Assembly: GCA_950295325.1 (NCBI GenBank) | Contig: OX485804.1 | Location: 34,846,001 to 34,906,000 of the forward strand | Reading direction: 5' to 3' | Length of the DNA: 60,000 nt | Origin: Polytrichum commune | Lineage: Eukaryota; Streptophyta; Polytrichopsida; Polytrichales; Polytrichaceae | In this document: piece after piece, positions 42,956 through 54,825 of the stretch | Position numbering within the stretch: position 1 is the first letter of the stretch | Layout: every line of letters starts with the position of its first letter | Translations under genes and position numbers: made by a program | The notes under the pieces: generated by a model | Databases searched by the model: none | What the model was told of the DNA's origin: nothing | What the model saw: only the letters and a program-made list of their open reading frames with translations

Positions 42956-43938
42956 ACACACGAGCCAAGAGCCGTGACCATGAAATTGTGAGAGCCCAAA
43001 AGAAAGTGTCCAAAGGCCGTTCCGACACACCTCCAAAATCGTGTAGTGTGGTCACGGATCCTTGAGTATAGTGTGAAGTCATACGTGACCGGGCCCTCAA
43101 CCAAATGCTATTTCAAGGAACTTCTATTCATGTGGTTCCTCACACATGATAAGATAGAATAAACCAAACGGTTGTGAGCGTTCGGAGTGCCATGGTCTCT
43201 CGGTTTTGTGTTAGACCTACCTCCAAGAGATCGTTTTTGAAAATAATCCAAGTGAGAATGAAACATGATGTATTCAATGCCATGTAGGAATCCATGTACA
43301 CTTTACATCCATCTTGCATTCACATACTCCTTTGGTCCCTCAAGCGTAGTGTGAAGTGAACTTGGACCGGCTCCGCCTTTTCCACCAATGAGAGTGCTTG
43401 AAGTGTATTGGTCATGGGTTCTTAGTCTCCTGTGTGAAGTGGGGCCCACTTCACATGAGCCAAGAGCTGTGACCATGACATTGTGAGAGCCCAAAAGAGA
43501 GTGTCCAAAGGTCGTCCCAAGACACTTCCAAAATCATGTAGTGTGGTAATCGGCCCTCGAGTGTAGTGTGAAGTCATATGTGACTGGGCCTCAACCAAAT
43601 GCTATTTCAATGAATTTATTCATGTGGGGTTCTCACACATGATAGAACATAATAAATCAATGGTTGTGAGCGTTCGGAGTGCCATGGTCTCCCAGTTTTG
43701 TGTTAAGCCTACCTCCAAGAGATGGTCTTTGAAAATAGTCCAAGTGACCATGAAACGTGATCCATTCGATGCCGTGTACGAATCCATGCAGACTTTACAT
43801 CCACCTTGCATTCACATACTCCATTAGTCCCTCAAGCATAGTGTGAAGTGAACTTTGACCAACTCCACCTTTTCCACCAATGAGAGTGCTTGAAGTACAT
43901 GGTCTCATGGGCCCGCAGTCTCATGTGTGAAGTGGTCC
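42956..43938 (+). mobile_element. Harbinger-type MITE family D, head-to-tail dimer
   Basis: TTA at 42953-42955 and 43939-43941. Two colinear monomers of about 490 bp meet near 43441-43446 (AAGTGGGGCCCACTTCAC). Each runs from a GGGCC(C)ACTTCACA...GAGCCAAGAGC start to a TCC(T/C)...GTGTGAAGTGG end, and both contain CATGGTCTC(T/C)C and CACCAATGAGAGTGCTTGAA. One target duplication around both shows the dimer moved as a unit or formed after insertion. Confidence 0.88.
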
Positions 43939-44230
43939 TTATAGACCACCAGCTCCGTCAGTGTCTGGGGATGTTTTCGATCATAATCAGTCGGTATCCT
44001 AGTATTGTTTCCAAATTTGCATTCCAATCATGTTGATCACATGGTCAACGTTTCTTCTCTATTGTTTCCAAATCCTCCCCATTTACGTGTTGACATCGTT
44101 CAGTTTTGGTGTATTAAATCGAACTATATTCCATAGATTCCTCTAAAACAATGGATACTTTTCGTGAAGTCTTTGACTTCAATCGGATATTTCTCAACCT
44201 CAACCGGTTCATCTCTAATTACACCTTTTT

Positions 44231-44438
44231 GTCTAATTAGTGTGGGTTATCATTCGGGGTTACGTGTTGCCATAATTTTTTTACTGACATCATCGCTTTT
44301 TTCCAAGTAAATTATATCATATTGTTTGGTGTGCATACTAACGACTTATGTTGTATGGGTAAAAATAAATAAATAAATACTCTTAACAAAATGTTATAGC
44401 AGTGTGTAACTCCAAATGGCAACCCACACTAATTAGAC
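44231..44438 (+). mobile_element. MITE family B, subfamily with GTCTAATT ends
   Basis: Ends GTCTAATTAGTGTGGGTTAT and AACCCACACTAATTAGAC. It serves as the empty-site reference for the SINE-bearing copy at 55342-55707. Confidence 0.85.
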
Positions 44439-44487
44439 CCAAAAGTGTACCGGACGGTGCTTCTTGTTCATTGAGTTCCGTAAGTAG

Positions 44488-44708
44488 TACATTGATTATC
44501 CCAATCAGTGCATGTTACTATTCGGAGCTACGTCATGCTATAACTATTTAATGAGAGTGTAATATTTCACCACGCAATGTCATTCATGTTCTATAATGAC
44601 TAAACTACCTATTGAACTTTCATTAGCAAAAATTGAACTCTTGAGCAAGACGTTATTGTAATGTGTAAATCGGAATAGTAACACACACTAATTGGGATAG
44701 TCAGTGTA
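44488..44708 (+). mobile_element. MITE family B, well-preserved copy
   Basis: Inverted ends of about 40 bp: TACATTGATTATCCCAATCA... and ...CACTAATTGGGATAGTCAGTG. The outer TACATTGAT block suggests the true terminus lies there rather than at TTATCCC. Confidence 0.85.
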
Positions 44709-45031
44709 GTAGCCCCTGCTATTGTGGGCTCAGTTTCTATAGAGCATTGCAATTCCGCCCATGGCTCCCTCTAGAGTCTAGTAGGCCCAATGACACTACT
44801 TTAATTAGGGCATTAGGAAAGTTTCGATTGAAGCCATCCAAAAGAATTAAGGAATAATAATAATAATAATAATGTGATTGATGCAAGTGAATAAGAGGCC
44901 ATTTGCCTTGGTTGATTGTGAGTTAAGGTGAGCCGGGATATAAGTTTTTGGACACTTCCATAACATTACTCAGCATTATGGTTGAGTTTTAATTCTATAT
45001 TTCGTGTATGATAGGGGCTTCCACGGTCTTA

Positions 45032-45215
45032 GGACCACTTCACACAGGAGCCAAGAGTCGTGACCATGAAATTGTGAGAGTCCAGAAGAAAAGTGTCCGA
45101 AGGCCATCCCAAGACACCTCCAAAATCATGTAGTGTGGTCACAACCCCTCAAGTGTAGTGTGAAGTCATATCTGACCGGGCCATGGTCTCCTGGTTTTGT
45201 GTTAAAGCACGCACA
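45032..45215 (+). mobile_element. MITE family D, 5' fragment
   Basis: Starts after TTA (45029-45031) with GGACCACTTCACACAGGAGC and follows the family D monomer, with an internal deletion joining GACCGGGCC to CATGGTCTCCTGG. It ends abruptly near 45215, so it is immobile. Confidence 0.75.
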
Positions 45216-45599
45216 CCTTTATCTAATGAAATGTGACCAAGACATAATGCCTATCAAATGATATGTGGGCTTGTCATTGCCCCCCCCCCCCCAAGGCCCA
45301 TCCCAAGTAAAATGTGCTTAAAGTTACACTACAACATTGTACATTTCGATGCGAGCTTCCAAAAAGCAAGCACTTTAAAGACATTGTTCACTTTGAGAGT
45401 GGTAAATTAAAACGTGTAGAAGGAGTGTTGACAAACTAGAGGTAGCGGAAAGCCACATGGTGACACATGGCACATACATCAAATGTTAATGACACTTAAT
45501 TTCACCAAAAGTCTTCAAATATAGTAGCCCACCCTAACTTGACGATATTTTTTTTAAATAAAAAAATAAAATTATACGTGCTCACAACAAAGAGAAGAA

Positions 45600-45975
45600 A
45601 GAGGGTAAGGTAGATGAGTCTTAAGTGGCTCGTTTTCTTAATCAGACCCCTATATTTAATTGGTAAGTGGTTGACTGAGGACAAAAGAGCAAACATCACA
45701 CAAACACGTGTTTAAAAGAGACTGGACTACATCTTCAAATAACAACTACTTTGCACTCAATAATGAACATAATTGGGAGGATCTATGTATCCAAGTAAGA
45801 AATCAACAAAACGTGCAGTTCTGATAACTGTAACTAAATGAGGGGAGGTCCAATCTTCAATCCAATTTTGCGTATGTTTCATTGTAGATTTGTTGATGCA
45901 ACGCGGATTTTTTTGTTGTGTACATCTAATTGGTAAGAAGTTGGAGAACATGAAAAATGGACCAAAAAGACACCC
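45600..45975 (+). repeat. Dispersed repeat, copy 2 (partner of 19300-19700)
   Basis: Colinear with the first copy from AAGTGGCTCGTTTTCTTAAT through CATCTAATTGGTA, AGAAGTTGGAGAACATGAAA and the AC(A)CC end. A 12-C run lies upstream at 45281-45292. Confidence 0.75.
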
Positions 45976-47137
45976 ACGTAGCTTAGTAGATGAACGATGA
46001 ACAACCGGTTAACCATATAAAGATCCTTGTTGGCTTGGCTACTTGTAATAATTTGTCCTTTGGGGATCTCTAAGTACTCAATAAGTAATTCATGTCACTG
46101 AAGAGGCACTTGATCAAAGGAATTTCTCCTCCAGCTTTCTTGAAACTCTATCATATGTTTTCAATGCATTTGGTACATAGCAATAAGGGCCGCTTCACAC
46201 TATGGCCGGAGGTTGAGTCATTTACGCGATCTTAAGTTTGTGTCAAGACTTCTAATAGAAAGAAGCATGATGTAATTGTAATAGTTTTAAATGTATATAA
46301 AAAAGATGTTTTGACTAAATGGTTTAGCCACAAGGTCTTGGGTTTGGGGGAAAAAAATTGCTAGGTAGTAATTGTAAATAATTGGTTCACTAATTTGACC
46401 CTCACACATGAACGATTATATTTGGTTGAAACACAAGTGTTGGCTCCATAATATTATTCAATCATGTGGGTCAGTTTCATGACCTTGGAACATGCCAATT
46501 ATATTATGTGGGCCCCTCGAACAAAGTAAGAAAAATACGCTTACTATCCATACATTCAGTTTGAACTTGGAGATGTGGGTGGAGTTATGCTCCTGGCACT
46601 ATGTACATGATTCATTGTTCATCTTGGGAATATTCACGTGAAACATGGTTCATCCCAATCCTATTCAAAACATTCTTACTATTCATACTGGCGCTATTCA
46701 TTATTCGTGCCAACGTCAGTTTTTTCTTATTTTTAAAGTTTTTCCCATGAAGGTAAGATATGTGGAAGCCCATGCCACATGCTACATATAGACTGAAACA
46801 CAACCATGCGTATGAATAATGTTATGTCAAACTTGCCCACCAACTACCACAGTAAGTCCAACGTCTCCAAAATCAACTACATTCTAAGTGTGTGTGTGTG
46901 TGTCTCTCTCTCTCTCTATATATATATATGATTTGATGTGGCTTTTAAATTGATGTGTCATGTTAGAGTGATATGCTTCATGACTATAATTGAACAACAA
47001 GTGTCCCACCCCCGGTTTCTACGGAGTTTGGTTATGACAATCAATGATTGCAAGATCTAGTACGTAAATTGATGATGATTGATGTGGGCCACACTAATCA
47101 CATACAATGTATCTATGCGGCAAAGCTTAGATCCCAA
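45976..47137. other. A+T-rich spacer
   Basis: No gene. 46187-46208 is an isolated MITE terminus (AGGGCCGCTTCACACTATGG). 46889-46930 is a compound (GT)n(CT)n(AT)n microsatellite. Confidence 0.6.
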
Positions 47138-47240
47138 TACATTGATTATCCCAATCAATGCATGTTACGATTTGGAGATACAAAATGTTGTAACTATGTA
47201 ATGAGGATGTAGTATTTTACCAAGTAGAGTCGTTTATGTA
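47138..47240 (+). mobile_element. MITE family B, left half only
   Basis: TACATTGATTATCCCAATCA onward, matching the first ~100 bp of the 44488 copy; the remainder is absent. Confidence 0.65.
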
Positions 47241-48300
47241 ACAATGTGCCTAGTGTACAATGTACATGTAACAAAAAACTTGTTGAACAACCAAAGATGT
47301 AGTTCACATATTAGTTTCCTTCATAAACTCTTAGTTACGTACAATTGGATCAAAGTGTACTCCACAATCACAATATGCTTGAGTTGTATCCTAGTTGTAT
47401 GGTAAGACTTTATGATACAACTGCATATCCATACATGATTATGTTCATATCGAAATGAATGTTTTGATTGAAATTTCGTGATTCATCCATCAATTATATA
47501 GATTCAATGTAAAATTTTACCTATAAATCATATACCCACAGAATGATCCAACCAATAAATCCAAGTTTAGAAACCATGTCCAATTTTACTCAAATATTAG
47601 CTACCATAAGTTTTGCCGATGGGTCGTACATGTTATACGCATTATGTCCAAAATTAATGCGTAAATTTGTATTTACTTGATACTTAGTTTTTTAAGAATT
47701 ATCCAACTTGATATGAAATGAAATATATTACCAAATAAGATGATATAAACATCAAAGAAGCTTTCTTAGATTATGGGGTTTTAATTATATTTGGATATAG
47801 AATTCTCATAAATTGACCCCCATGAACTATTTAGAGTGTTCATAGTTACATCCTTCACCCTTGAAGGCATTAGTATACATTTGATGGCCTACACATTGGT
47901 TTGTACGAGTCCCCAACAAGTATGAATTTCACTTGGGCCAAACTATATTGAACACAACATAATGCCTAGAGGAAGTGAATCTATGTTCATATGTAGTAAC
48001 CCTTTTTAATTTTAAATACCCAATTGCGGGAAGATTGCACTTTCACATTGTGCAACCGATAGAGCCAACACAACATACAAGCAAAGCTACCCCAATCCAT
48101 ACCCACAAAAGCGTCGTATACTCAATTGCACCACTTCAACTCCAACAAATGATAGTGCGTAGTTGCACAACAAGCACATGATTCAACACAAGATTGAGAC
48201 ACACGACAATCCCATGCATCTCAAAGATACACAAACCCTGCTCAAATCAAATTTATTTTTAATTATCATAGTGTTATTCACACTTAGTTCCCTCACTGGA
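47241..48300. other. A+T-rich spacer
   Basis: No gene or repeat recognised to about 47970. From there the + strand becomes A+C-rich and may already be LINE-derived (68-codon ORF at 47975-48181, no domain). Confidence 0.5.
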
Positions 48301-49350
48301 GCATAATAGTATGACTATACATTCACATTCTACCTACACAAGCCTAACTATAATGCCACAACCCTCCAACAAATCTATGCCAACACCACACGTTGGAGGA
48401 GAGCCACCCGCATCTACCTAATCCAAAGGCCGCTCCACTACCTTCTCTTCCAACTTGCACATACATCTACTCACACAATCATGAACACCAATTCAACATT
48501 TGCATGCCACCCACAAGTGAAACCCAGTGAGTTGCGACCATGGCTCCAAAATGATCCTATGCCCACTACCAACATAGCCAATTCCACGGCAAACGCCTCA
48601 CACCATGGTTGCTCCGACACTACTAGGTATGAACTAAACCCTTAATCTTACTCCACACAAAGTACACAAAGCTCACACCACAATGAGGCCAAAGTGGCAT
48701 CCCAACCAAATGCACACGCGGGAATAGTCTCACACAATGCTCACACCAATGGGCCATCTAACCCTCAAGACCCCCTACATCTTTGCCCATCCGCATCCTA
48801 TGGATATGCACACCTGCACAAGCCGCAACACAATGTGACAAAGGTGCTCCTTCAACCAACCACTTGCACCTCCAAAGGTCAGTCGGCTACATCCTTACTC
48901 ACAATCTGCGCTCATGGGGTATCAACCTTTGACCCACATAACAAAGTTGCACTCAAACCCCAGCAAGACCCCCACCTCTTTGCACACCTACCTCAAACAC
49001 GTTGCTCCACTGATGCCGAGCACAATACCTCTCCGCAATTCTTTTTTCACCAAATCTTCATTGTTTTTGGCCTCCGCACCAAGAAAATCCACCTACATTC
49101 AACCAAAGTTGCTACCCCACCCACGCATGCACACAAATCTAGTCCCCTTGCACTGCCAACACTCAATTTTAAAAATATGCCAACATTTCCCAATCCTCAC
49201 ACCTCGAACCTCTCTCCCCCATCCACAAAACTCTGCCATCACACATCTCCAGCCACAATGACATTGATGATACACACCACACGCTCCACTCAAAAACAAA
49301 TGCACCCCTTGCACACCATCAACCACTCCTTACATTACACATTCAATAGG

Positions 49351-49468
49351 GTTAACGGATTCCCGAGATCAATTGCATCTCGGATTCCCGAGATCAATAT
49401 AGGGTTAACAGGCTCACATTCACGCCGGTATGCATAATACGGGCGTTATCTTTTCTTTTCTTTTCTTG
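49351..49468 (+). mobile_element. 5'-truncated retroposed insert with (TTTTC)n tail
   Basis: Flanked by the 8-bp duplication TCAATAGG (49343-49350 and 49469-49476). The end reads GCTCACATTCACGCCGGTA, then ACGGGCGTTATC and TTTTC repeats. The same end sequence follows the LINE tail at 31258-31305 (GCTCACATTCACGCTGGTAC, GGGCGTTACTTCTT), so it is probably a short LINE or SINE 3' copy. Confidence 0.75.
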
Positions 49469-51258
49469 TCAATAGGTACATTATTCCACCTTTGATCCTC
49501 ACACGGCCATCATTAAAAAATAATCTCCAACCCCAATCTCTCCTACTCCAACCCGTGGCCCCCGGATTGTAAGCACCCAATACCAAGGCATATCCATATA
49601 AGTTTGCTCACCACCGTCCCATGATTTAAACTAGCATCTTCTCCTTCTTGTTATGTTTGTAGCTCCCCTCACTTGCAAGCTATGTGCACTCTGCCCATGA
49701 CGGTCCAACCACATGGCCACCAAACATGGCAATAAGCTAAACTCGCAAGAGGAAGACATCTCCGCTTCTTCATGTTTCTTCCAACGTCACTTTCAACAAA
49801 TATTCCAAGTTGTGGACACTGTGATGGAGCCGGCCCTCGTTGCCAAACCATAGACTATGGACGGCACTCCCGACTGGCCCCCATGCATGATACCTAGAAA
49901 CAACAACATACAACAACATAATTTCCAATGTCCAATACAGTTGTATAAAGAACTATGAAAAGGTCATGATTTTTCAATAAAAATTTCCATTTTACTTTTC
50001 AACACTAATATTAAGTGAGCCATTAATTTAATTCAAATATCAAATTTGGAAAATTTTGCTACCCACCTCAAAAAATAAAACATCAAAGTCAAATGTGCAC
50101 GGTTAGTAGCCTGCTTACGATATATTTAGTAGGCTCGCCCATGTAGGTGCACTCAAGGACCTTGAAACGGCCAATTGGCCACAACAATGTCCCCACAAAG
50201 CAATCCAAGAGAGGCCACCATCACCCCATTGGAGGCACTGACATCTAAATTTCACTTCAAATCCGTGCTATGGCATGGGATAGCTACAACTCACAAGGAA
50301 GCCATGGCGAATGGCGACCCCATGATCAAGGAAACGCAAAGCATCGCCACCCTATTCCAAATGAGCAACTTTTTGTTGGGAGCAGATCTCATGCTCTCAT
50401 GTAAGCATGTTTTCCCAAATGTTCCCCAAAAACTTTTCCCCACCACACGTCCAGACGACGTGCTTGGCCAAACTCTCCACTTCACACAAACTCCATCATA
50501 TCAAGCCACGGATGTGATCACCATACTTGCACACAAATTCCAGATCCCATCCACTTTGAGCATGGCTATCATCTTCACAAAGCAAAGGCGACACTTCTTC
50601 TTTGAGAACAATTGGCCACCGTGCATATCAACATCAATAGTGAAGCCATCAACCCCATCAATGTCATGATACACCTCATTTAAAAAAAAAATGGTTGGGA
50701 TTTGCAAACCTAGAGTCTAAAACTACTGCCTAGTTCAAAGGCGATAAAGCTATTGTTCTTTTGCTAGAAGGGGAGATAGTACATGGCAAAGTGGAGAAAA
50801 GTTACAACTTTTTGGAAACCTTAGACTATCTCAAACTCCACATCAACGGAGGCCCGCTCATTGGAAGGTTTGGCACAACTCTCATTGTCAACACCACCAC
50901 ACAAGCACACTAGAAAGGAAGGGAGATGAGGTGCTACAAATTTGCAAAACCACGCCCCAACACACATTTTGCATTTGTCACAGTTGCATCCTTGGCAACG
51001 AGGTAACTCCTTCTGGCCAAGGGCTTCAACCTCAAAGGTGTCTTCCTCCACACCAATATCACAACATGCAAGGACAAAATGGAAGGCGTCTCCATTGAAT
51101 ATGTCCGTTGTACACAAAGCCTTGCCCCTCATGATCGTAGTAAAAAACGTCAACACATGCTACGCACAAGACCCCATCTCAACAACTCTCCACATTCTTA
51201 TTGGGGAGGGTAAAATTTTTGACATCAACTTCAATATAGCTAAAGGTGACGTCTTCAA

Positions 51259-51637
51259 GGCACCACGGGCCTTGGCTTGGTGGTTAGGGCTCATGGCCCC
51301 CAATGAGGAGGTTGTGGGTTCTATTCCCCATGCCGGCGTGGTGCTCACCACCTTAGTCCACCCAACTATGGTGGGGGGTCCTTGGACCTTGTTGTATGGG
51401 TACTTCAAAGCCCTTTGGGGGGATACCATGTCTGGTATCTTCAAGGCACTAGTGACTAGCTAGGAACTAGTATAGTGTGTCACTATAGTGTCCATCCTCG
51501 AAAGGGGAGAGTAGTATTGTCCCAATTTCCCCTTGTCCAGTGGGCATCGGGTCATTTGACATTACGAACGGACACTTTATTCACGCCGGCCCCTTGCTAA
51601 AAAGGGACCGGAGTTTCTATCTATCTTTCTATCTATC
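51259..51637 (+). mobile_element. tRNA-derived SINE, family 1, 379 bp
   Basis: Perfect 12-bp duplication TGACGTCTTCAA (51247-51258 and 51638-51649). The head has box A-like TGGCTTGGTGGTTAGGGC and box B-like GTGGGTTCTATTCCC about 35 bases apart, as in tRNA genes. The tail is a TCTATC repeat. The body ends TTATTCACGCCGG, similar to the LINE 3' end. Part of a 173-codon ORF runs through it by chance. Confidence 0.9.
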
Positions 51638-51933
51638 TGACGTCTTCAACCATCATGATGGCATACCGTTCATCCAATGTCTTAAACCGACAACCTACAC
51701 CATGTGGCATAACCATTGGCACATCTCACTCCTAGGAAAAAAAAAATCATTTCATTTTGCATGCCCTCATCCCCAACAGAGCAAGGCCCAACGCCTAGGC
51801 CAAGGCCATGGGATGCACCTTTGTCCATCAAGCAATGGCTCACACAATGGAACCTTGATATACCAACCCCCCACCCCAATACCGCATCCATAATAGACAT
51901 ACAAGAGACCATACGTAGTGAGGGGGAGAAACA

Positions 51934-52179
51934 GGCTGGGGATTCGTGGCACTCACTTAGAATCATCCATCCAAGATATCGTGGATGAAGTGGCTCCAAT
52001 AAAAAAAGCCCCCCTATGGGGTTGAGGGCCGATTCATTCGAATGTGACGTCACTAGACTAATTCGGGGCCTTTTACTCTATTTCCGGAATCAAATTGCCC
52101 AAAAATAGCCATTTAGATGATTCATGTGTTTTTTTAATCCGCATGGATGATTCTAAGTAAGTGCCACGAACCCCCGCCC
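51934..52179 (+). mobile_element. Terminal-inverted-repeat element, 246 bp, 9-bp duplication
   Basis: GGAGAAACA at 51925-51933 and 52180-52188. Inverted ends of about 40 bp: GGCTGGGGATTCGTGGCACT, CACTTAGAATCATCCAT and their complement. A 9-bp duplication fits Mutator-like elements; if the outer G is part of the element it would be 8 bp, hAT-like. No coding capacity. Confidence 0.82.
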
Positions 52180-53270
52180 GGAGAAACAAGGTCAGTGACT
52201 AGACAACAAATTGGCCACCCTCCATGCCGACCTCATCTTGAACACCAAAACCAAGTTGCTTGCCTCAGAACCCCCCCATGCCACATGATGCCATGACCCA
52301 TGACACTAAGATACTAGGCAGGCTTAGCAAACTCTTGCTCGGACATTAATGGCCCAAATGGATGGATCCACATACAAAGTATGCCTAATAGTTGATGCTA
52401 ATGCACCCCTACTACGTAATAGGTCATGTTTAGTCCCATTGTACAAAGTTGCTCCATGCTCACAACCTACGCCTCCATTGTACTCATGCTCTCCTTGAGC
52501 ATTGATATAATGTTGGTTTTATCTTCCGGACTCACTCCTCTTCACCCAAACACATACTCCATGCTTACCTCCCAATACCACTAGAACACACATAAACCAC
52601 ACCCCACCCCTATCACATACATAACAAGCAATGGTGAGTACCAACTAGACAACTCAACACATACTATTGGCCCATGCAACATAAATATCAATACACTAGC
52701 CCGCCCAGGCACACCCCATACATCACCGCATTTATGATCACTGCACAACAATCTTTCGCCATAATGCCCTTACACACTATTTTTCTCAACATAAACTTTA
52801 TGTCCTCCCCAACACTCCAAATACTCTACACACATCCAATGCAATACCACAAAACCATACCAAAAACATGAAAGATCTACTCCTCGCATTTAGAGACATC
52901 CATCCTAACCTTGGGCCCCCTCTAGCGCTTATGAGGCACTTTCCAAACTCATTTGCACACCACCATAATCAATACTTCATCAAAGGCACCACCAACCTCA
53001 AAGATAAATTCACACACCTAAATGAACTCTTCCAACCATACATCTCAACATTCCCCACCTGCGCAAACATTGTGAAGCATCATTAAACTACCCCCAACCA
53101 CACCTTATATTCTACCTTATCACAACTCTTAGCCCAACTCCATACACATGCAACCATCTCCTTGCCACTCAAAGCAATCTTAAATACGTCACACTCCTAC
53201 AACAACTAGCACAACAACCCCTCCCACACCACCCAACTAGACCTTGCACCATTTGAACTTACCTTTTAAT

Positions 53271-54480
53271 ATGCATGGGAAGAAAACTTGGTTTCTCTCG
53301 CAGGATTTGGTCCTTGGTGGTTGTATTTTGGTTTCTCTCATGCAATTGTTTTTTCAATATGTGCAAATATTTATATACATGGAGTTTTTTTTGAAGTAAT
53401 CATTTAAACTTAATCTATGTGGTTGGAATTACACCATTTTTTGGGATATTGACTGACACATAGTGAGGGCCTTTGTGACCATTGAAGTATAAAATGTGTT
53501 ATTAATTGAATTATTGGAGATTGTTCCATTTTGGAGTGTTTGTAAAATATGTTGTGGTCTCTCAATATGGTTCATTCTCATTTCGCATGAAGCTCAAGGG
53601 CTCGTGACCATGCAAAATCGATAAATTTCTATACATTTTGGTTCAACCTTTGGATGACTTTCACGGGCCATGAGAATTTCGTGGTCACGACCCTTGGTCC
53701 ACGTGTAAGGTGGCCCTAATTTCAAATCATAGTACTTGTTTTTGTACCCTTTCTATATTCCCATTAATGTGACTCATATTAGTGATTATGTCACAATCCT
53801 TTTTGTACTACGTATTTAACGGCCTTCCTAGCTAGTAACCTTAAGACCTAAGAAATAGTGTTTGACCCAAAAAATGATAAAATATCATACATGTCAATAT
53901 AACTACGAGGGGATTGTTAAATCGACCTGGCATGTAGTTTGTAAAAGCAACCTCAAAGATATGTCGCATGGTCACATGACTTGTCGAAGTTTGGTTTTTC
54001 ATTGTACACGTGAAGGGGGAGCAAGCAAGTATCAAACTTTGCTTTATATTTCTTTACAATTCATCTCATAATTGGGATTGTTCAAATTTTGACAGATCGT
54101 GTGACTAAATGATGCATCTCTGTGGTTGTTTTAACCAATGCGTGGTCAATTTAACAATCCTTGGAATTAATGGTTTAGTTTATAACATTATTACAACATT
54201 CTATTATTTACTATTTTCATCACTCTTTCACCAAAAATTGACACTTTAGTGTGGAGCACATCAAAGATCCCATTTTTTTATTTTTTTTTGAAAAAGGTGT
54301 AGCAATGACTTTGAAGTTGACTCACTCAATCTGATCAAATTTGAAGGAAATTAAAAATGAAACATAATATAAATATAATATAAATTGTAGATTAATTAAT
54401 ACATTTGGTTTGATTGACTAAAAATATGAGCTGCATGAGACATGAACAGTCTCAAGACTTATCAAGTCAAGAACTACACT
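53271..54480. other. A+T-rich spacer with a MITE end
   Basis: No gene. Near 53580-53716 the sequence ends GTCCACGTGTAAGGTGGCCC followed by TAA, a Harbinger-type MITE right end related to family D; no left end was found. Confidence 0.5.
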
Positions 54481-54489
54481 GTTTACACC

Positions 54490-54825
54490 TATTATTAGGT
54501 TTTATCATTTGTAAACCTAACATTCTTTGTCATTCTTTATTAAATATTTTTGGGGCATTATAGATTTAACAATGTTGCAATGATTGTCACTTACTAAGTG
54601 ATTTTTCATCCAAATTTGAATCATCCATGACAATATCTCATTATAGAAACGTTAGGATGCAGAATATACCGAAAGTGGACGAACTAAAAGTAAGTTTTAG
54701 GGTGACAATATTTGTAAATTTTTTTCATAAGAAGTATCGTTAGGAAAAGTTACGACATTGACATAAAATACCATGTGACACTAAATACAATATTTAGTGT
54801 AGTGGCTTCATTGGAATTGTCTCGT
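54490..54825 (+). repeat. Dispersed element, copy 1 (family E)
   Basis: Shares TTTGTCATTCTTT, ATTATAGATTTA, GTTGCAATGATTGTCACTTAC, TTTTTCATCCAAATTTGAAT and CATCCATGACAATAT with 55884-56262 in the same order. It ends GTGACACTAAATAC...TTTAGTGTAG. Confidence 0.7.

Larger units (their letters stand above)
48300..53270 (+). pseudogene. Decayed LINE: ORF1-like and start of ORF2
   Basis: Nearly 5 kb with a strongly A+C-biased + strand, as in the RNase H fragment at 29.9-31.1 kb. Fragments: a Pro/His/Thr-rich frame at 48694-49437; a 164-codon frame at 50175-50669 with FHFKSVLWHGIATTHKEAMA and FQMSNFLLGADLM; and 52868-53086 with LLLAFRDIHPNLGPP followed by FPNSFAHHHNQYFIKGTTNL. The last resembles the linker between ORF1 and endonuclease in several LINE clades, where a (G)D.(E/H).NPGP motif occurs. 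No reverse-transcriptase YxDD core is visible. Assignment to a LINE is inferred from composition, the motif and the inserted retroposons; a gag-like host gene is less likely. Confidence 0.5.

Noticed and set aside
48694-49437. 247-codon ORF as a host gene
   Set aside because: Low-complexity Pro/His/Thr-rich product in strongly A+C-biased DNA, ending inside a retroposed insert; best seen as LINE-derived.
51270-51345. A functional tRNA gene
   Set aside because: Box A and B are present but no acceptor stem closes, and it is embedded in a SINE with target duplication. The same holds for 55440-55530 and 32880-32992.
50942-51463. 173-codon ORF as a gene
   Set aside because: It runs across the target duplication and into the SINE, so it cannot be an ancestral coding unit.
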